From Algoriphagus sp. CAU 1675 (lineage in GTDB: Bacteria > Bacteroidota > Bacteroidia > Cytophagales > Cyclobacteriaceae): a stretch of DNA of 64,000 bases. This document shows positions 29,317-38,817 of the stretch, one piece after another. A model generated the notes under the pieces. The model ran no database searches and was not told where the DNA came from. It saw only the letters and a list, made by a program, of their open reading frames with translations. The DNA is taken from positions 417,721 to 481,720 of the forward strand of contig NZ_JARHUI010000003.1 of the NCBI RefSeq assembly GCF_029222925.1, read 5' to 3'. Position numbers and translations under genes: made by a program. Position 1 is the stretch's first letter, and every line of letters starts with the position of its first letter.

Positions 29317-29318
29317 AT

Positions 29319-29915
29319 TCAGTTAAATTTTTCTTTCACTTTTTCCCAATCTTCAGGTACATCCACGTCCATTAGAACGGGTAAAACCCCATATTTAATT
29401 TTCAAGCTTTTCAAGCGTTCAATGGTTTCTTGGTAAACCGAATCTGTACTCCAAGTCATATTTTCAAATATCCCAGGAACTGGTTTTCTTGAACCGACCA
29501 AATAATATCCCCCATCCTCTGCAGGTCCCAAAACCACTTCGTTTTCCTGAAGCAAATCCAAGCCTTGATTCAATACTTCTGAGGACATTTCCGCACAATC
29601 CGTCCCAATTAAAAGAACTCTGGAAAATCCCTCTCCGATAATATCTGAAAGCGCCTGATCCATTTTAGCCCCTAAATCTCCAGAGGATTGAACCCTAAAA
29701 TGAAATCCGTTTAATTGCCTGCTTTCTTCCGGAATAAAGTCAGAATAATAGAGGAATTTTTCAGCAATTACTCCATGGCAGGCCTTAAGGGTCCGCTCTA
29801 CAAGTTTTTCATAAATCTCTAAAGCTTTATCCTCACCCAATACAGAGGCTAACCTGGTCTTTACTTGGCCTGGAATCCGGTTTTTCCTGAAAATAATGAT
29901 AGCAGCTTGGTCCAT
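29319..29915 (-). CDS. Arsenosugar biosynthesis glycosyltransferase (TIGR04282-type)
   Basis: This 198-residue protein has a CofC/nucleotidyltransferase-like fold: IIIFRKNRIPGQVKTRLA near the N-terminus, the SSGDLGAKMDQA motif, LIGTDCAEMS, and GPAEDGGYYLVG. The start is the ATG at 29915, which overlaps the ArsS stop (TGATG); the upstream frame reaching 29969 lies inside arsS. Family naming follows its partners; the transferred sugar is not known from sequence. Confidence 0.8.
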   Translation of the reverse strand: MDQAAIIIFRKNRIPGQVKTRLASVLGEDKALEIYEKLVERTLKACHGVIAEKFLYYSDFIPEESRQLNGFHFRVQSSGDLGAKMDQALSDIIGEGFSRVLLIGTDCAEMSSEVLNQGLDLLQENEVVLGPAEDGGYYLVGSRKPVPGIFENMTWSTDSVYQETIERLKSLKIKYGVLPVLMDVDVPEDWEKVKEKFN

Positions 29916-30955
29916 CAAGCGGTAGCTCCTCCGCAACTCGAACCAGCACCAGCAGTGCAACCATAGCAATGATTTCCCAAAACAATATTCCTTTGGGCCA
30001 AAGCCTTTCCATTCCAGTCTTTGACATGGACACTATTTACACTATCCACTTTCAAGTCAAGCATCTGATTGAAATCACAATCATACAAATAGCCATCCCA
30101 ACCTACAGAAATCGTGTCACGACACATCACTCCCATCGCTGCCGATGGATTAAAACTGTCCACTAGTTTCTCCATATAGGCATCAAAATTCTCACTTCTT
30201 ATCAAATACTCGAGAAAACGACTTATAGGAAGATTGGTAATTGTAAATAAGGAATTGAAAACAATCCCACATCTGTCCCGCAATTTCTTCTTAAACTCTA
30301 CTTCAAGTTCACCTTGAGAAGCGGGTAGAAATGCTCCTGAAGGGTTATAAACCAAATTGAGGATCAAACCCGATGAAGCATCCCCATATCCGACCTCATT
30401 GAGCATTTTCAAAGCCTTTATAGACTTTTCAAACACCCCTTCTCCCCTTTGGGAATCGGTCTTCATGGCCGTGAAATATGGAAGGGAAGAAACAACCTCT
30501 ACCTTATTGTTTTTGAAAAAATCAGGAAGATCATGGAATTTGGGATTTGCCAATATGATCGTCAGGTTGCATCTGACTATTATGGTACAATTGGGGTCAA
30601 TTTTGCGAACTGACTCTACAAACCATCGAAAATTGGGATTCATTTCAGGCGCTCCACCTGTCAAATCCACAGTATGGAAGGAATTCTGCCGAATAATATC
30701 CAGACAATACTCCAAGGTTTCCCGGGTCATGATTTCCTTCCTGTCAGGTCCGGCATCTACATGGCAATGCTTGCAAACCTGATTACACATTTTACCCATA
30801 TTGATCTGAAATATTTTCAAATCCACGGGCTTCAGAGGAAATAAACCTATCTGGTCCATTTTCTCCCGAAAAGAGGTTAATTCTATACCATTGAGAATTT
30901 CCAGTTCATAGGAAGATTCTGCAATTGGATTATGTTGTGCTTTAAGGGACTTCAT
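29915..30955 (-). CDS. arsS: Arsenosugar biosynthesis radical SAM protein ArsS
   Basis: This 346-residue radical SAM enzyme has the cluster motif CNQVCKHC (Cys57, Cys61, Cys64), a GGAPEMNPNF segment, and a Cys-rich C-terminus (CYGCTAGAGSSCGG) likely to bind an extra iron-sulfur cluster. ArsS is reported to move the 5'-deoxyadenosyl group of SAM to dimethylarsenite, opening arsenosugar synthesis. Start and stop codons overlap both neighbours (TAATG and TGATG), so the operon is tightly coupled. In related families some of these cysteines can be selenocysteine; here all are Cys. Confidence 0.86.
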   Translation of the reverse strand: MKSLKAQHNPIAESSYELEILNGIELTSFREKMDQIGLFPLKPVDLKIFQINMGKMCNQVCKHCHVDAGPDRKEIMTRETLEYCLDIIRQNSFHTVDLTGGAPEMNPNFRWFVESVRKIDPNCTIIVRCNLTIILANPKFHDLPDFFKNNKVEVVSSLPYFTAMKTDSQRGEGVFEKSIKALKMLNEVGYGDASSGLILNLVYNPSGAFLPASQGELEVEFKKKLRDRCGIVFNSLFTITNLPISRFLEYLIRSENFDAYMEKLVDSFNPSAAMGVMCRDTISVGWDGYLYDCDFNQMLDLKVDSVNSVHVKDWNGKALAQRNIVLGNHCYGCTAGAGSSCGGATA

Positions 30956-31287
30956 TACATTGAAATTTCCTTAATCTTATTCATCATCTGTGTGGCATGC
31001 ACCAAAGAAGCTCCTCCTCGTATTGCAGATGCGACATGGACTGCTTCCATCATTTGCTCCTCGTCACAGCCTTTTTCCAAGCTTTCCGTGGTATATGCAT
31101 CTATACAATAGGGACATTGAAGTGCGTGGGCCACAGCCAAAGCAATGAGGGATTTTTCCCTAGCCGTCAACGCTCCCTCCTTGAAGACCTCTCCATAGTA
31201 ATCAAAAAACTTATCAGCCAATGGTTTTTGGAGATCTCCGATTTTACCAAATTTCTTTAAATCCTCAGCGTTGTAGTAGGTTTTCAT
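30955..31287 (-). CDS. Arsenosugar-cluster peroxidase-like (carboxymuconolactone decarboxylase/AhpD fold) protein
   Basis: This 110-residue protein has the AhpD-type CxxC in CPYCIDAYT (residues 59-62) with a nearby His in AHALQ. It opens the operon and overlaps arsS by TAATG. AhpD-fold proteins are thiol peroxidases or disulfide reductases; in this setting it may keep an arsenic(III) or thiol intermediate reduced. That role is inferred from context only. Confidence 0.78.
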   Translation of the reverse strand: MKTYYNAEDLKKFGKIGDLQKPLADKFFDYYGEVFKEGALTAREKSLIALAVAHALQCPYCIDAYTTESLEKGCDEEQMMEAVHVASAIRGGASLVHATQMMNKIKEISM

Positions 31288-31511
31288 GGGTGGTTGATTT
31301 ATGTTTTAGATGAATTGTTCAGATTTAGATAATGCAGTATTAAATGTTCAAGTTCAGAATGGTTCAAGATAAAGGTGATTTTTTTGAACTTTTTACATAA
31401 TCGGTCTGCACATCGAAAAACAGTCGGAAGATATTAAATAAAGAGGCTGAAAAACAGGATCAGAGTCCAATTCCATTCCTCAGAATAAGATTTTGCAAAT
31501 AGCTTCCCAAC

Positions 31512-31538
31512 AAAAAAGGGCCTTCTCGCGAAAGCCCC
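31512..31538 (-). terminator. Terminator after eda
   Basis: On the minus strand GGGGCTTTCGCGAGAAGGCCC forms an imperfect stem (GGGC/GCCC plus two A-T pairs) followed by TTTTTT. It lies 23 bases past the eda stop. In the rest of the 31288-31560 gap I see no gene or clear promoter. Confidence 0.6.
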
Positions 31539-31560
31539 AAACATTGTCAAGGACAAAATG

Positions 31561-32220
31561 CTATTTCATTTGATTTACCAAACTGACCACCTGTTGGATG
31601 GTTTCTTTGATTTTTCCAAACTCCCCTTTTGCTACCAAATCTTTTCTAAAAAGTTGGGAACCCATCCCTACACATAAAACCCCCGCATCAAACCATTCCT
31701 TTAGATTTTCGGCATTGGGTTCTACACCTCCTGTGGGGATGATCTCTACTTTGGGCAAAACTGCGTGAACAGCCGGTACGAATTCAGGAGTCAAAACATT
31801 AGCAGGGTATATCTTCACTAATTCAGCTCCCAATTCCTGGGCTTGCCAAATTTCACTGATCGTACCACAGCCCGGAACCCAGGGAATATCCATTTTACTA
31901 CAATATTCTCCTAAGGCAGGATTCATTACCGGCGCTACAATAAATTCAGCGCCCATGTCTAAAAACTGTTCAGCTTCGTATGGTTTGTAAATAGTCCCCA
32001 CTCCAAGGAAAAGACCCGGCATTTGATCGGCTGCTTTTCGAAGAACAGGGAATATATCCGGCGCTTCCACTCCTCTATTGACCAATTCAATTACCCGTAT
32101 TCCTCCCTCATAAGCCACTTCGAGTAACTTTAAACAGGTTTTTTCGTCCGGATTGAAAAAAATAGGCATGATCCCAGCCTGATGCATTCTCTGTATAAAT
32201 GGACTTTCTGTATTTCTCAT
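31561..32220 (-). CDS. eda: 2-keto-3-deoxy-6-phosphogluconate aldolase
   Basis: This 219-residue class I aldolase cleaves KDPG to pyruvate and glyceraldehyde-3-phosphate. The Schiff-base lysine is in LVKIYPANVLT and the glutamate in VIELVNRG; IIPTGGVEP forms the phosphate site. I use the ATG at 32220 rather than the in-frame TTG at 32226. It is two bases after the kdgK stop. Confidence 0.9.
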   Translation of the reverse strand: MRNTESPFIQRMHQAGIMPIFFNPDEKTCLKLLEVAYEGGIRVIELVNRGVEAPDIFPVLRKAADQMPGLFLGVGTIYKPYEAEQFLDMGAEFIVAPVMNPALGEYCSKMDIPWVPGCGTISEIWQAQELGAELVKIYPANVLTPEFVPAVHAVLPKVEIIPTGGVEPNAENLKEWFDAGVLCVGMGSQLFRKDLVAKGEFGKIKETIQQVVSLVNQMK

Positions 32221-32222
32221 AT

Positions 32223-33215
32223 TCAACGCTTGATTTTACCGGAAAGGCCGGCAATTAATTCTTCAATTTCTGTTTTGGAACAATTTAAAATATCGCCAGG
32301 CACCGAATGTTTGATGGCCCCTGCAGCCACTGCAAACTCAATGGCTTCTTGAGGGTCATGCCTTTCTAATAAACCATCAATCAAACCCGCTCCAAATGCA
32401 TCCCCGGTTCCAACACGGTCCACAATATGGGTCAATTCATAGGATTTGGAATAATAGGATTTATCCTTCGAATAAAGGGCACCGGAAATTGTATTATGTG
32501 AGGAACTATGGGAAATCCTTTCTGTTTTACTTATGAATTCAAGCTGTTTGAACCTACTGAATGCAAAGTCTTTCACCGCCTCAAAATCCTCCATTCTCTG
32601 ATTTAAGCATTGGTTAAAATCCCGGATCCCTGCAATCATCACATGGGTCAATTCCATTAGCTTCGGCATAATTTCATAGGGAGCTTTTCCATATTTCCAA
32701 AGATTACTTCGATAATTCAAGTCCCCACTTACTTTCAGTCCTTTTTCGTTGGCCTTTTGAAGAGCCTTCAGAGTGAGATCTGCTGATTCCTGGGACAATG
32801 CAGGAGTAATTCCGGACCAGTGAATCCAATCCGATCCTTCCAATATTGTATCCCAATCAAGATTTTTTCCATCAAATCTGGAAAAAGAAGAATCTGCACG
32901 ATCATAGATGACTTGGGAACTCCTTTGCATGGCACCATTCTCCAGAAAATAAATCCCCATCCTTCCTTCCGAAAACTGGACAAAAGAAGTGTCAATTCCA
33001 TTTGACCGTAAGGCCGACTTGGCGGCCCATCCTATTTCATGATCAGGAAAAGAAGTGATATGGATTGCATGATGCCCCCAAAAAGCCAAAGCTGCTCCTA
33101 CATTGGCTTCAGAACCGCCGAATTCTACTTCCAAGACCTGACTCTGTACAAATCGCTGATGCCCTGGAGGAGAAAGCCGAAGCATCACTTCCCCTAGTGT
33201 GATAATTTTTTTCAT
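32223..33215 (-). CDS. kdgK: 2-keto-3-deoxygluconate kinase (PfkB family)
   Basis: This 330-residue ribokinase-like sugar kinase has the N-terminal GGSEANVGAALA substrate motif and the catalytic DRVGTGDAFGAGL block. With eda just downstream and altronate dehydratase divergent, it most likely phosphorylates 2-keto-3-deoxygluconate in hexuronate breakdown. The specific substrate is inferred from these neighbours. Confidence 0.85.
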   Translation of the reverse strand: MKKIITLGEVMLRLSPPGHQRFVQSQVLEVEFGGSEANVGAALAFWGHHAIHITSFPDHEIGWAAKSALRSNGIDTSFVQFSEGRMGIYFLENGAMQRSSQVIYDRADSSFSRFDGKNLDWDTILEGSDWIHWSGITPALSQESADLTLKALQKANEKGLKVSGDLNYRSNLWKYGKAPYEIMPKLMELTHVMIAGIRDFNQCLNQRMEDFEAVKDFAFSRFKQLEFISKTERISHSSSHNTISGALYSKDKSYYSKSYELTHIVDRVGTGDAFGAGLIDGLLERHDPQEAIEFAVAAGAIKHSVPGDILNCSKTEIEELIAGLSGKIKR

Positions 33216-33274
33216 CTATCTCTAAAATTTCTATACTTTCAACTGCCGAGAACCGAAGATAATCAATTCAAAAT

Positions 33275-34915
33275 ATGATCAATAAATCTCTATGCCTTGA
33301 CCCAGCTGATAATGTAGGCGTAGCCCTTACGGATTTGGAGCAAGGAGAAACCCTCAATCTTCAAGGGAAAACCATCACTCTTAGAGAACCCGTTTCAGCC
33401 AAGCATAAATTTGCCCTTCAAGATTTCAATCCGGAGGACTCCATTTTAATGTATGGAACCATCGTAGGGGAAGCAACCCGGTTTATTGCTCAGGGAGAAG
33501 CGATTACCTTATCCAATATCCGACACAAAACCAGGGATTATATCCGGAACACCAGAAAATACCATTGGACTCCACCCAATGTAAGCAAGTGGAAAACCCG
33601 AACTTTTATGGGTTACAAAAGACAGGATGGCCAAGTTGGAACAGCCAACTACTGGTTGGTTTTACCTTTGGTTTTTTGTGAAAATACTAACGTTTTACTT
33701 CTACAGGAAGCCTTCGAAAAGGCTTTAGGGTTTTCCTCTCCCAATCCCTATGAAGCCCAAATTTTGGAATTGGTTGCGTCTTTTCAGCAATCCAAAAGAA
33801 AAGAAATCACGGAATCGGTTTCGGATTCTCAGAAAAAGGACAAAAAGATTTTTGAAAACTTAGACGGAATCCGATTCCTAACCCATCAAGGAGGCTGCGG
33901 AGGAACCCGACAAGATGCAGAATCACTTTGCGCACTTTTGGCCGGATACATTCACCATCCAAATGTTGCCGGGGCCACAGTTTTGAGTTTGGGTTGCCAA
34001 AATGCCCAAGTGGATATTTTGAAAGAAAAGTTAAATCTACTTGAAGTAAATAATAATAAACCACTGATAATCTGTGAACAACAACAGGAAGGAACTACAG
34101 ATCAATTGATCCAAAAGGCAATCAGGGAGACTTTTGAAGGACTGGTTGAGGCAAATAAAATCAAGCGTGAACCAGCCCCTTTGAGCAAGCTGGTTATTGG
34201 TTTGGAATGTGGGGGCTCTGATGGATTTTCAGGGATTTCAGCTAACCCTACCTTGGGAAGAGTCTCCGATTTGGTAGTTGCCTCAGGAGGTTCAGCTATT
34301 CTTTCTGAGTTTCCCGAACTTTGCGGTGCCGAACAAAATCTGATTGACCGATGTGAAACAGAAGAGTCTGCCACCAAATTTATTCATCTCATGGAAGCTT
34401 ATTCAAAAGCAGCAGAGCAAGTAGGAAGCGGATTTGATATGAATCCAAGTCCTGGAAACATCAAAGACGGTTTGCTGACGGATGCCATAAAATCCTGTGG
34501 GGCTGCCAAAAAGGGAGGAACCGCCCCTGTCTCGGATGTTTTGGATTATACTGAATATTTGAAAACTCCGGGTTTGAACTTGCTGTGTACACCTGGAAAT
34601 GATGTAGAAAGCACAACTGGTTTGGCAGGAAGCGGTGCCAATATCATCCTTTTCACAACTGGTTTGGGCACCCCTACCGGAAATCCTATCAGCCCAGTAA
34701 TAAAAGTATCCACCAACACCAAACTGGCTCAAAGAATGCCGGACATCATTGACTTCAATACCGGAGGAATCATAAGCGGTGATGAAACAATTGAAAGCTC
34801 CGGAGAAAAATTGCTCGAACTGGTCATACAGGTAGCAAGTGGAGAGGTTCAGGCCAAAGCAGACAAAAACCGAAACTTTGACTTTATTCCTTGGAAACGG
34901 GGTGTTTCACTATAA
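33275..34915 (+). CDS. uxaA: Altronate dehydratase
   Basis: UxaA removes water from D-altronate to give 2-keto-3-deoxygluconate. The protein has 546 residues: an N-terminal SAF-like part (LDPADNVGVALTDLEQGE), a GYKRQDGQVGTANYWLV segment, THQGGCGGTRQDA with likely metal-binding cysteines, and GLECGGSDGFSGISANP. The product is the substrate of the divergent kdgK-eda pair, so the three genes form the lower hexuronate path. UxaB and UxaC are not in this window. Confidence 0.9.
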   Translation: MINKSLCLDPADNVGVALTDLEQGETLNLQGKTITLREPVSAKHKFALQDFNPEDSILMYGTIVGEATRFIAQGEAITLSNIRHKTRDYIRNTRKYHWTPPNVSKWKTRTFMGYKRQDGQVGTANYWLVLPLVFCENTNVLLLQEAFEKALGFSSPNPYEAQILELVASFQQSKRKEITESVSDSQKKDKKIFENLDGIRFLTHQGGCGGTRQDAESLCALLAGYIHHPNVAGATVLSLGCQNAQVDILKEKLNLLEVNNNKPLIICEQQQEGTTDQLIQKAIRETFEGLVEANKIKREPAPLSKLVIGLECGGSDGFSGISANPTLGRVSDLVVASGGSAILSEFPELCGAEQNLIDRCETEESATKFIHLMEAYSKAAEQVGSGFDMNPSPGNIKDGLLTDAIKSCGAAKKGGTAPVSDVLDYTEYLKTPGLNLLCTPGNDVESTTGLAGSGANIILFTTGLGTPTGNPISPVIKVSTNTKLAQRMPDIIDFNTGGIISGDETIESSGEKLLELVIQVASGEVQAKADKNRNFDFIPWKRGVSL

Positions 34916-34953
34916 AATGAAAAGGACCACAATATTGTGGTCCTTTTCATTTT
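34914..34953. terminator. Perfect 40-bp palindrome between uxaA and a lipoprotein gene
   Basis: AAAATGAAAAGGACCACAAT is followed directly by its exact reverse complement, so all 40 bases form a gapless palindrome that overlaps the uxaA stop. As RNA it is a long hairpin with a U-rich end on either strand and serves two converging genes. Confidence 0.88.
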
Positions 34954-34968
34954 AAGCTCTCTCTAATA

Positions 34969-35601
34969 TTATTCGAATATAATCTCAGCGATAACTTTAG
35001 ATTGCCCCTCTCCTGTATTTGGATTAAAAAAACCTGTTACTTTTCCGGTACCTGTAACTCCTTCAAATTTCCCTCTTCCATCTACTATGGTTAAATCAGC
35101 TTCAAATTCAATCCTATCATTCGAAACGAGTTTTCCTTCATTTAATCCACTTTCAAAAAACAAGGCATGTCCCCCATTGGAAACGGTTACAGAGCTTACA
35201 TTATCTGGAATATCGGTAATCCCTAATGCTGCAAGATCATCTTCAAAGAACATGGTTACAGGTGCACCTTCCGACATTAAAGGGGTAATAGGCTTTTGGT
35301 TTATGAACGAGTAGGATTTCCCTAAATATTTCCCCAAACCTACGCCTGATCCAGGGAGATAATCATACAATGGTGGTTCACCACTTGGCATTATCTGATT
35401 CTTAAAAACCTCTATATAGGTATAAGGGGTGTCACTTTTTCTCAAATTTTCCTCTCCAGAAGGATCGGTTACCAGAAGCTCTGCCTCAAGAGGTTTTACT
35501 TCTACCAATGGCTCTTCACCGTCCGAAATACAAGAGGTGAAAATTGTGACTGCTGAGGCTATTGCTAATAAGCCCTTTTGGAACATGTAATGCTTTTTCA
35601 T
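34969..35601 (-). CDS. Hypothetical lipoprotein
   Basis: This 210-residue protein has a lipoprotein signal (hydrophobic stretch ending AVTIFTSC, with Cys23 the likely lipidated residue). An internal ATG gives MFQKGLL as an alternative start. The C-terminal region contains GRGKFEGVTGTGKVTGFFNP, a small repeated Gly-rich pattern like allene-oxide-cyclase-type or other small beta-barrels. I do not recognise the family. It is transcribed alone. Confidence 0.65.
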   Translation of the reverse strand: MKKHYMFQKGLLAIASAVTIFTSCISDGEEPLVEVKPLEAELLVTDPSGEENLRKSDTPYTYIEVFKNQIMPSGEPPLYDYLPGSGVGLGKYLGKSYSFINQKPITPLMSEGAPVTMFFEDDLAALGITDIPDNVSSVTVSNGGHALFFESGLNEGKLVSNDRIEFEADLTIVDGRGKFEGVTGTGKVTGFFNPNTGEGQSKVIAEIIFE

Positions 35602-35731
35602 TTGAACATTTTTAAGGTCGATAGAATAAATTGGTTAACTCTTAATCAAAATAATTCAGAACTGTATTTTGATTCCAAAAACCTCAAAACACAGATTAAT
35701 GCATTACATACCAATAAAAATGCCAAAAATG

Positions 35732-36016
35732 TCAAATTTCGATTAAAATAAATTTTGCAGTGGACCCTTTGGACCGAATTGCCTTTGCTTCTTGGTATTC
35801 CTTGGAATTATACCAATCAATTGCACTTTTCTTATCCGGGAATTCCAACATCACCAAACGGTCATGCTTCCACTCCCCCTCGAGTACTTCTACAGGGTTT
35901 CCCCGGATTACAAATTTGCCCCCATATGCCTCTACAGTGGCAGGAGTTAATTTTTTGTACGCATCATAAATTTCTGGATTGTGGATGTCTGCTTCCACCA
36001 AGACTATTGCTGCCAT
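35732..36016 (-). CDS. DUF1330 domain protein
   Basis: This 94-residue protein has the ferredoxin-like pattern of DUF1330: VLVEADIHNPEIYDAYKKLTPA, YGGKFVIRGNPVEVLEGEW, and LVMLEFPDKKSAIDWYNSKEY. Family members are small dimeric proteins of unclear function. It lies just upstream of no obvious partner; the tolC-type gene ends 55 bases away on the same strand. Confidence 0.85.
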   Translation of the reverse strand: MAAIVLVEADIHNPEIYDAYKKLTPATVEAYGGKFVIRGNPVEVLEGEWKHDRLVMLEFPDKKSAIDWYNSKEYQEAKAIRSKGSTAKFILIEI

Positions 36017-36070
36017 TTAGAATTTTGTTTTCTGTTTAAAGTAAAATTAAAGAAAGAATCCGGGACTCCT

Positions 36071-37456
36071 TCAAAATCCCAGACCTGCGGCAAATCTAGC
36101 TTTACCAAAAGCTAATTTCTGTTTTGCAAGAAGTTCATTTAAGGTAATTCTCGAATCCAAAACAGAAACTTCACGGGCATTGACCAAAAACAAACTGCTT
36201 TCCCCGATTTCAAACTTCCTTAGCTCTCCATCCAAAAGACGATCAAGATTATCTACATTTCTTTTGAAAACATTCACTTGCTTAGAAAGTACTTCCCAGC
36301 TGTTCAACTCACTTTCCAATTTAGTTCTCAACTGGAGTTCCTTGAGATCTCTTGAATTTTGCTTGAAGTCAATTTTAGCATTTGCCAGGGCTACAGAACC
36401 TCTCGCCTTTCTCCAAAGTAAAGGCGTGTAGGCTGATATTCCCCATTTGTAATTGTTTTCAAAAAATGGAGCCGAACCAAAACCTCCCAGATCTTCAACA
36501 AGAAAATTATATTTCAATTTGACCACGGGAAGCAAGGATTGTGCTTTCAGTTTCTTTTCTATTCCTAATCCCGCCAATTCATAATCCGCAATGATCAATT
36601 CAGGATGATTTCCTACGGAAGTCCTCAGCGCCTCGAAATCCAAGGAAGATGCACCTATTTCCCCCAAAACCTGAGGGAGGATTTCTTGATCCAAAACCAT
36701 AGGTTCACCACCTTCATTCCACAAATAGGAATTCAACTCTTGAGTTGCTTTGAAATAGGCGTTTTCAGCACTTTGTAATTTGTATTGACGATTCAACAAT
36801 TGTGAAAAAGCCTCAACAGTATCAATTGCCGCCAAATCACCCTGAAAGAAAGACTGTCTAACTCCCTCATACCGATTTAGAGTTAATTTATACCCTTCCT
36901 GAAGAACCAGCAAATTGGAAAAAGCAAGGGACCAATTCCAATATGCCTCATATCCCTTTAGATAAAGCTCATTTAAAAGTTTGACTCTCTCCGATTCCGT
37001 CGATTGTTGGTACAGCTGTGCCTGTCTCAAAGCCGCTCTTCTTTCATCCAAAATCAACCCTTGACCCAGGTTTAAAGAAGCTCCTGCAGCAAGGAGCCCA
37101 CCAGAAGGGACAGAATTTTCAGGATTCAGGAATTGTCCTGAATTTTGTTCAAAAGCACCGTTGAGTTCAATCCCGGCAACGGTTGGGATCTTTAATCCTG
37201 CCTCCCGCTTATCGTAATAGGTCTTTTCACTAAAATCTTTCTGGTCAATAGTTCCATACAAAAGAGGATCAAAACCTCCCCTGGCCTTCCGAACTTCCAT
37301 TTCCCCCATTCCAAGGTAAATTTCCGCTTGAGAAGCCATGGGATGAAAACTCTCAACCCATTTCATAAATACCTCAAATCTTAAAGTATCTAATTCCTGG
37401 GCATGGGAATTATAACCCAAAAAGAGCAAATAAAAACCAAGCAATACCTTTCTCAT
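36071..37456 (-). CDS. TolC-family outer-membrane efflux protein
   Basis: This 461-residue protein has a signal peptide (LLGFYLLFLGYNSHAQ) and two long coiled-coil repeats of the TolC fold. It overlaps the HlyD gene upstream by ATGA. It should form the outer-membrane channel of the exporter encoded by the three upstream genes. No substrate is evident. Confidence 0.85.
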   Translation of the reverse strand: MRKVLLGFYLLFLGYNSHAQELDTLRFEVFMKWVESFHPMASQAEIYLGMGEMEVRKARGGFDPLLYGTIDQKDFSEKTYYDKREAGLKIPTVAGIELNGAFEQNSGQFLNPENSVPSGGLLAAGASLNLGQGLILDERRAALRQAQLYQQSTESERVKLLNELYLKGYEAYWNWSLAFSNLLVLQEGYKLTLNRYEGVRQSFFQGDLAAIDTVEAFSQLLNRQYKLQSAENAYFKATQELNSYLWNEGGEPMVLDQEILPQVLGEIGASSLDFEALRTSVGNHPELIIADYELAGLGIEKKLKAQSLLPVVKLKYNFLVEDLGGFGSAPFFENNYKWGISAYTPLLWRKARGSVALANAKIDFKQNSRDLKELQLRTKLESELNSWEVLSKQVNVFKRNVDNLDRLLDGELRKFEIGESSLFLVNAREVSVLDSRITLNELLAKQKLAFGKARFAAGLGF

Positions 37457-38808
37457 TTCTTCTCCTTAGCAATGCTCTCTTTTTCTTCCTGGGTATAGTA
37501 ATCAGCAGGGAATCCATTCAGCTGACGCCAAATCTCATACCAGACAGGTACATCATTGAGCAAGGCTATTCCATCTGCTCCTGAACCTATCCTCAATAAA
37601 TCCGGCCAAGCTTCTTCTTCAGGATCTTCTATTACCAATACCCGATATTGGTTGTTTGGCCCAGCAAACTGGTCCACTGCTACTACAATCCCACCAAAAG
37701 TACCATTGGAGATTTGAGGCCAACCTGAAAACACAATTGCAGGCCAACCATCGAAAATGAAGCGGACTTTGTTGCCTACGTTGATAAGTGGCAAATCCAC
37801 AGGTTCCACATACATCTCCACTGCCAATTCGGCATTGGCTGGTACAATATTCAAAATCGGATCCCCTTCTTTTATAGTCTCTCCGATACCTACTTGCAAG
37901 GCCTTGGCGAGATATCCGTTTTGAGGAGCAAGAATATATCGGAATCCAGTTCGTGCCTCATAATTGGAATATTGGTTTTCCAGTTTAGTTGCGCTTGCTT
38001 CCGCATCAAACTGAGCAGACATGGCAGTATACATATCTGATTCTGCTTTGGCCAACTTGTCCTTGAAATCATTATCAATGGCATCTAGGTCAATCTGGGC
38101 AGCTATCAAGGAATTCTGACTGCTCAAGAGATTGTTTTCTGCAGCCACAAGACTAGCCTGCACTTCCTGAAACTTCAATCTTCTGGTCTCCAAATCCGTC
38201 AAGGAGCGAAGACCTTCTTCATAAAGTTTTTCCCAACGATCAAGCTGTTGTTTACCAATATCGAAATTGACCTGAGCCTGTTGGAATCGAATGCTATCGG
38301 ACTCAACCTTCAATTCCGCCATTCTCAAACGGTTTTCTGCTTGCTTGATCCGCAAGACATTATTCCGCTTCAAGGCCTCGATTTGGTCCTTTAGTGCATC
38401 GACCTTTTCCTTATAGGATTGGGCTGAAAGATTCTTCGCATCTACTTGTAGTTGAGTCCTGGGTAATAAAAGAGAATCAAAATACTCATCCTTGATTTCT
38501 GAAATCCTCAGGATTGTATCACCCTTGGAAACGTACGCTCCTTCCTGAACATACCATTTTTCTATCCTTCCTGCGATTACAGAATGAATGGTCTGAGGTC
38601 TTTGCTCAGGATTCAGGGCTGTCACGTAGCCTTTGGACCGTATATTTTGAGTCCAAGGCACAAACAGAAGCAGGAAAAATATCAGGAGCAAGCCAGTTAA
38701 AATTTTCATCCTTTTCTGACTCTCCTTGACAGGTAAAGTCATTACCAAACTTTTGGCCCCACTAAAAGGAATCGTTTCTTTGATCTTAGAGTTAGATATA
38801 TTTAGCAT
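37453..38808 (-). CDS. HlyD-family membrane fusion protein
   Basis: This 451-residue adaptor has one N-terminal membrane helix (about residues 36-53), a biotinyl-lipoyl-like half (TIHSVIAGRIEKWYVQEGAY), a long coiled coil of about 150 residues, and a beta-barrel domain. HlyD adaptors join an inner-membrane ABC exporter to a TolC channel. It lies nine bases after the ABC gene and overlaps the TolC gene. The substrate may be a peptide or protein; nothing nearby identifies it. Confidence 0.88.
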   Translation of the reverse strand: MLNISNSKIKETIPFSGAKSLVMTLPVKESQKRMKILTGLLLIFFLLLFVPWTQNIRSKGYVTALNPEQRPQTIHSVIAGRIEKWYVQEGAYVSKGDTILRISEIKDEYFDSLLLPRTQLQVDAKNLSAQSYKEKVDALKDQIEALKRNNVLRIKQAENRLRMAELKVESDSIRFQQAQVNFDIGKQQLDRWEKLYEEGLRSLTDLETRRLKFQEVQASLVAAENNLLSSQNSLIAAQIDLDAIDNDFKDKLAKAESDMYTAMSAQFDAEASATKLENQYSNYEARTGFRYILAPQNGYLAKALQVGIGETIKEGDPILNIVPANAELAVEMYVEPVDLPLINVGNKVRFIFDGWPAIVFSGWPQISNGTFGGIVVAVDQFAGPNNQYRVLVIEDPEEEAWPDLLRIGSGADGIALLNDVPVWYEIWRQLNGFPADYYTQEEKESIAKEKK

Positions 38809-38817
38809 AGCTGATTT

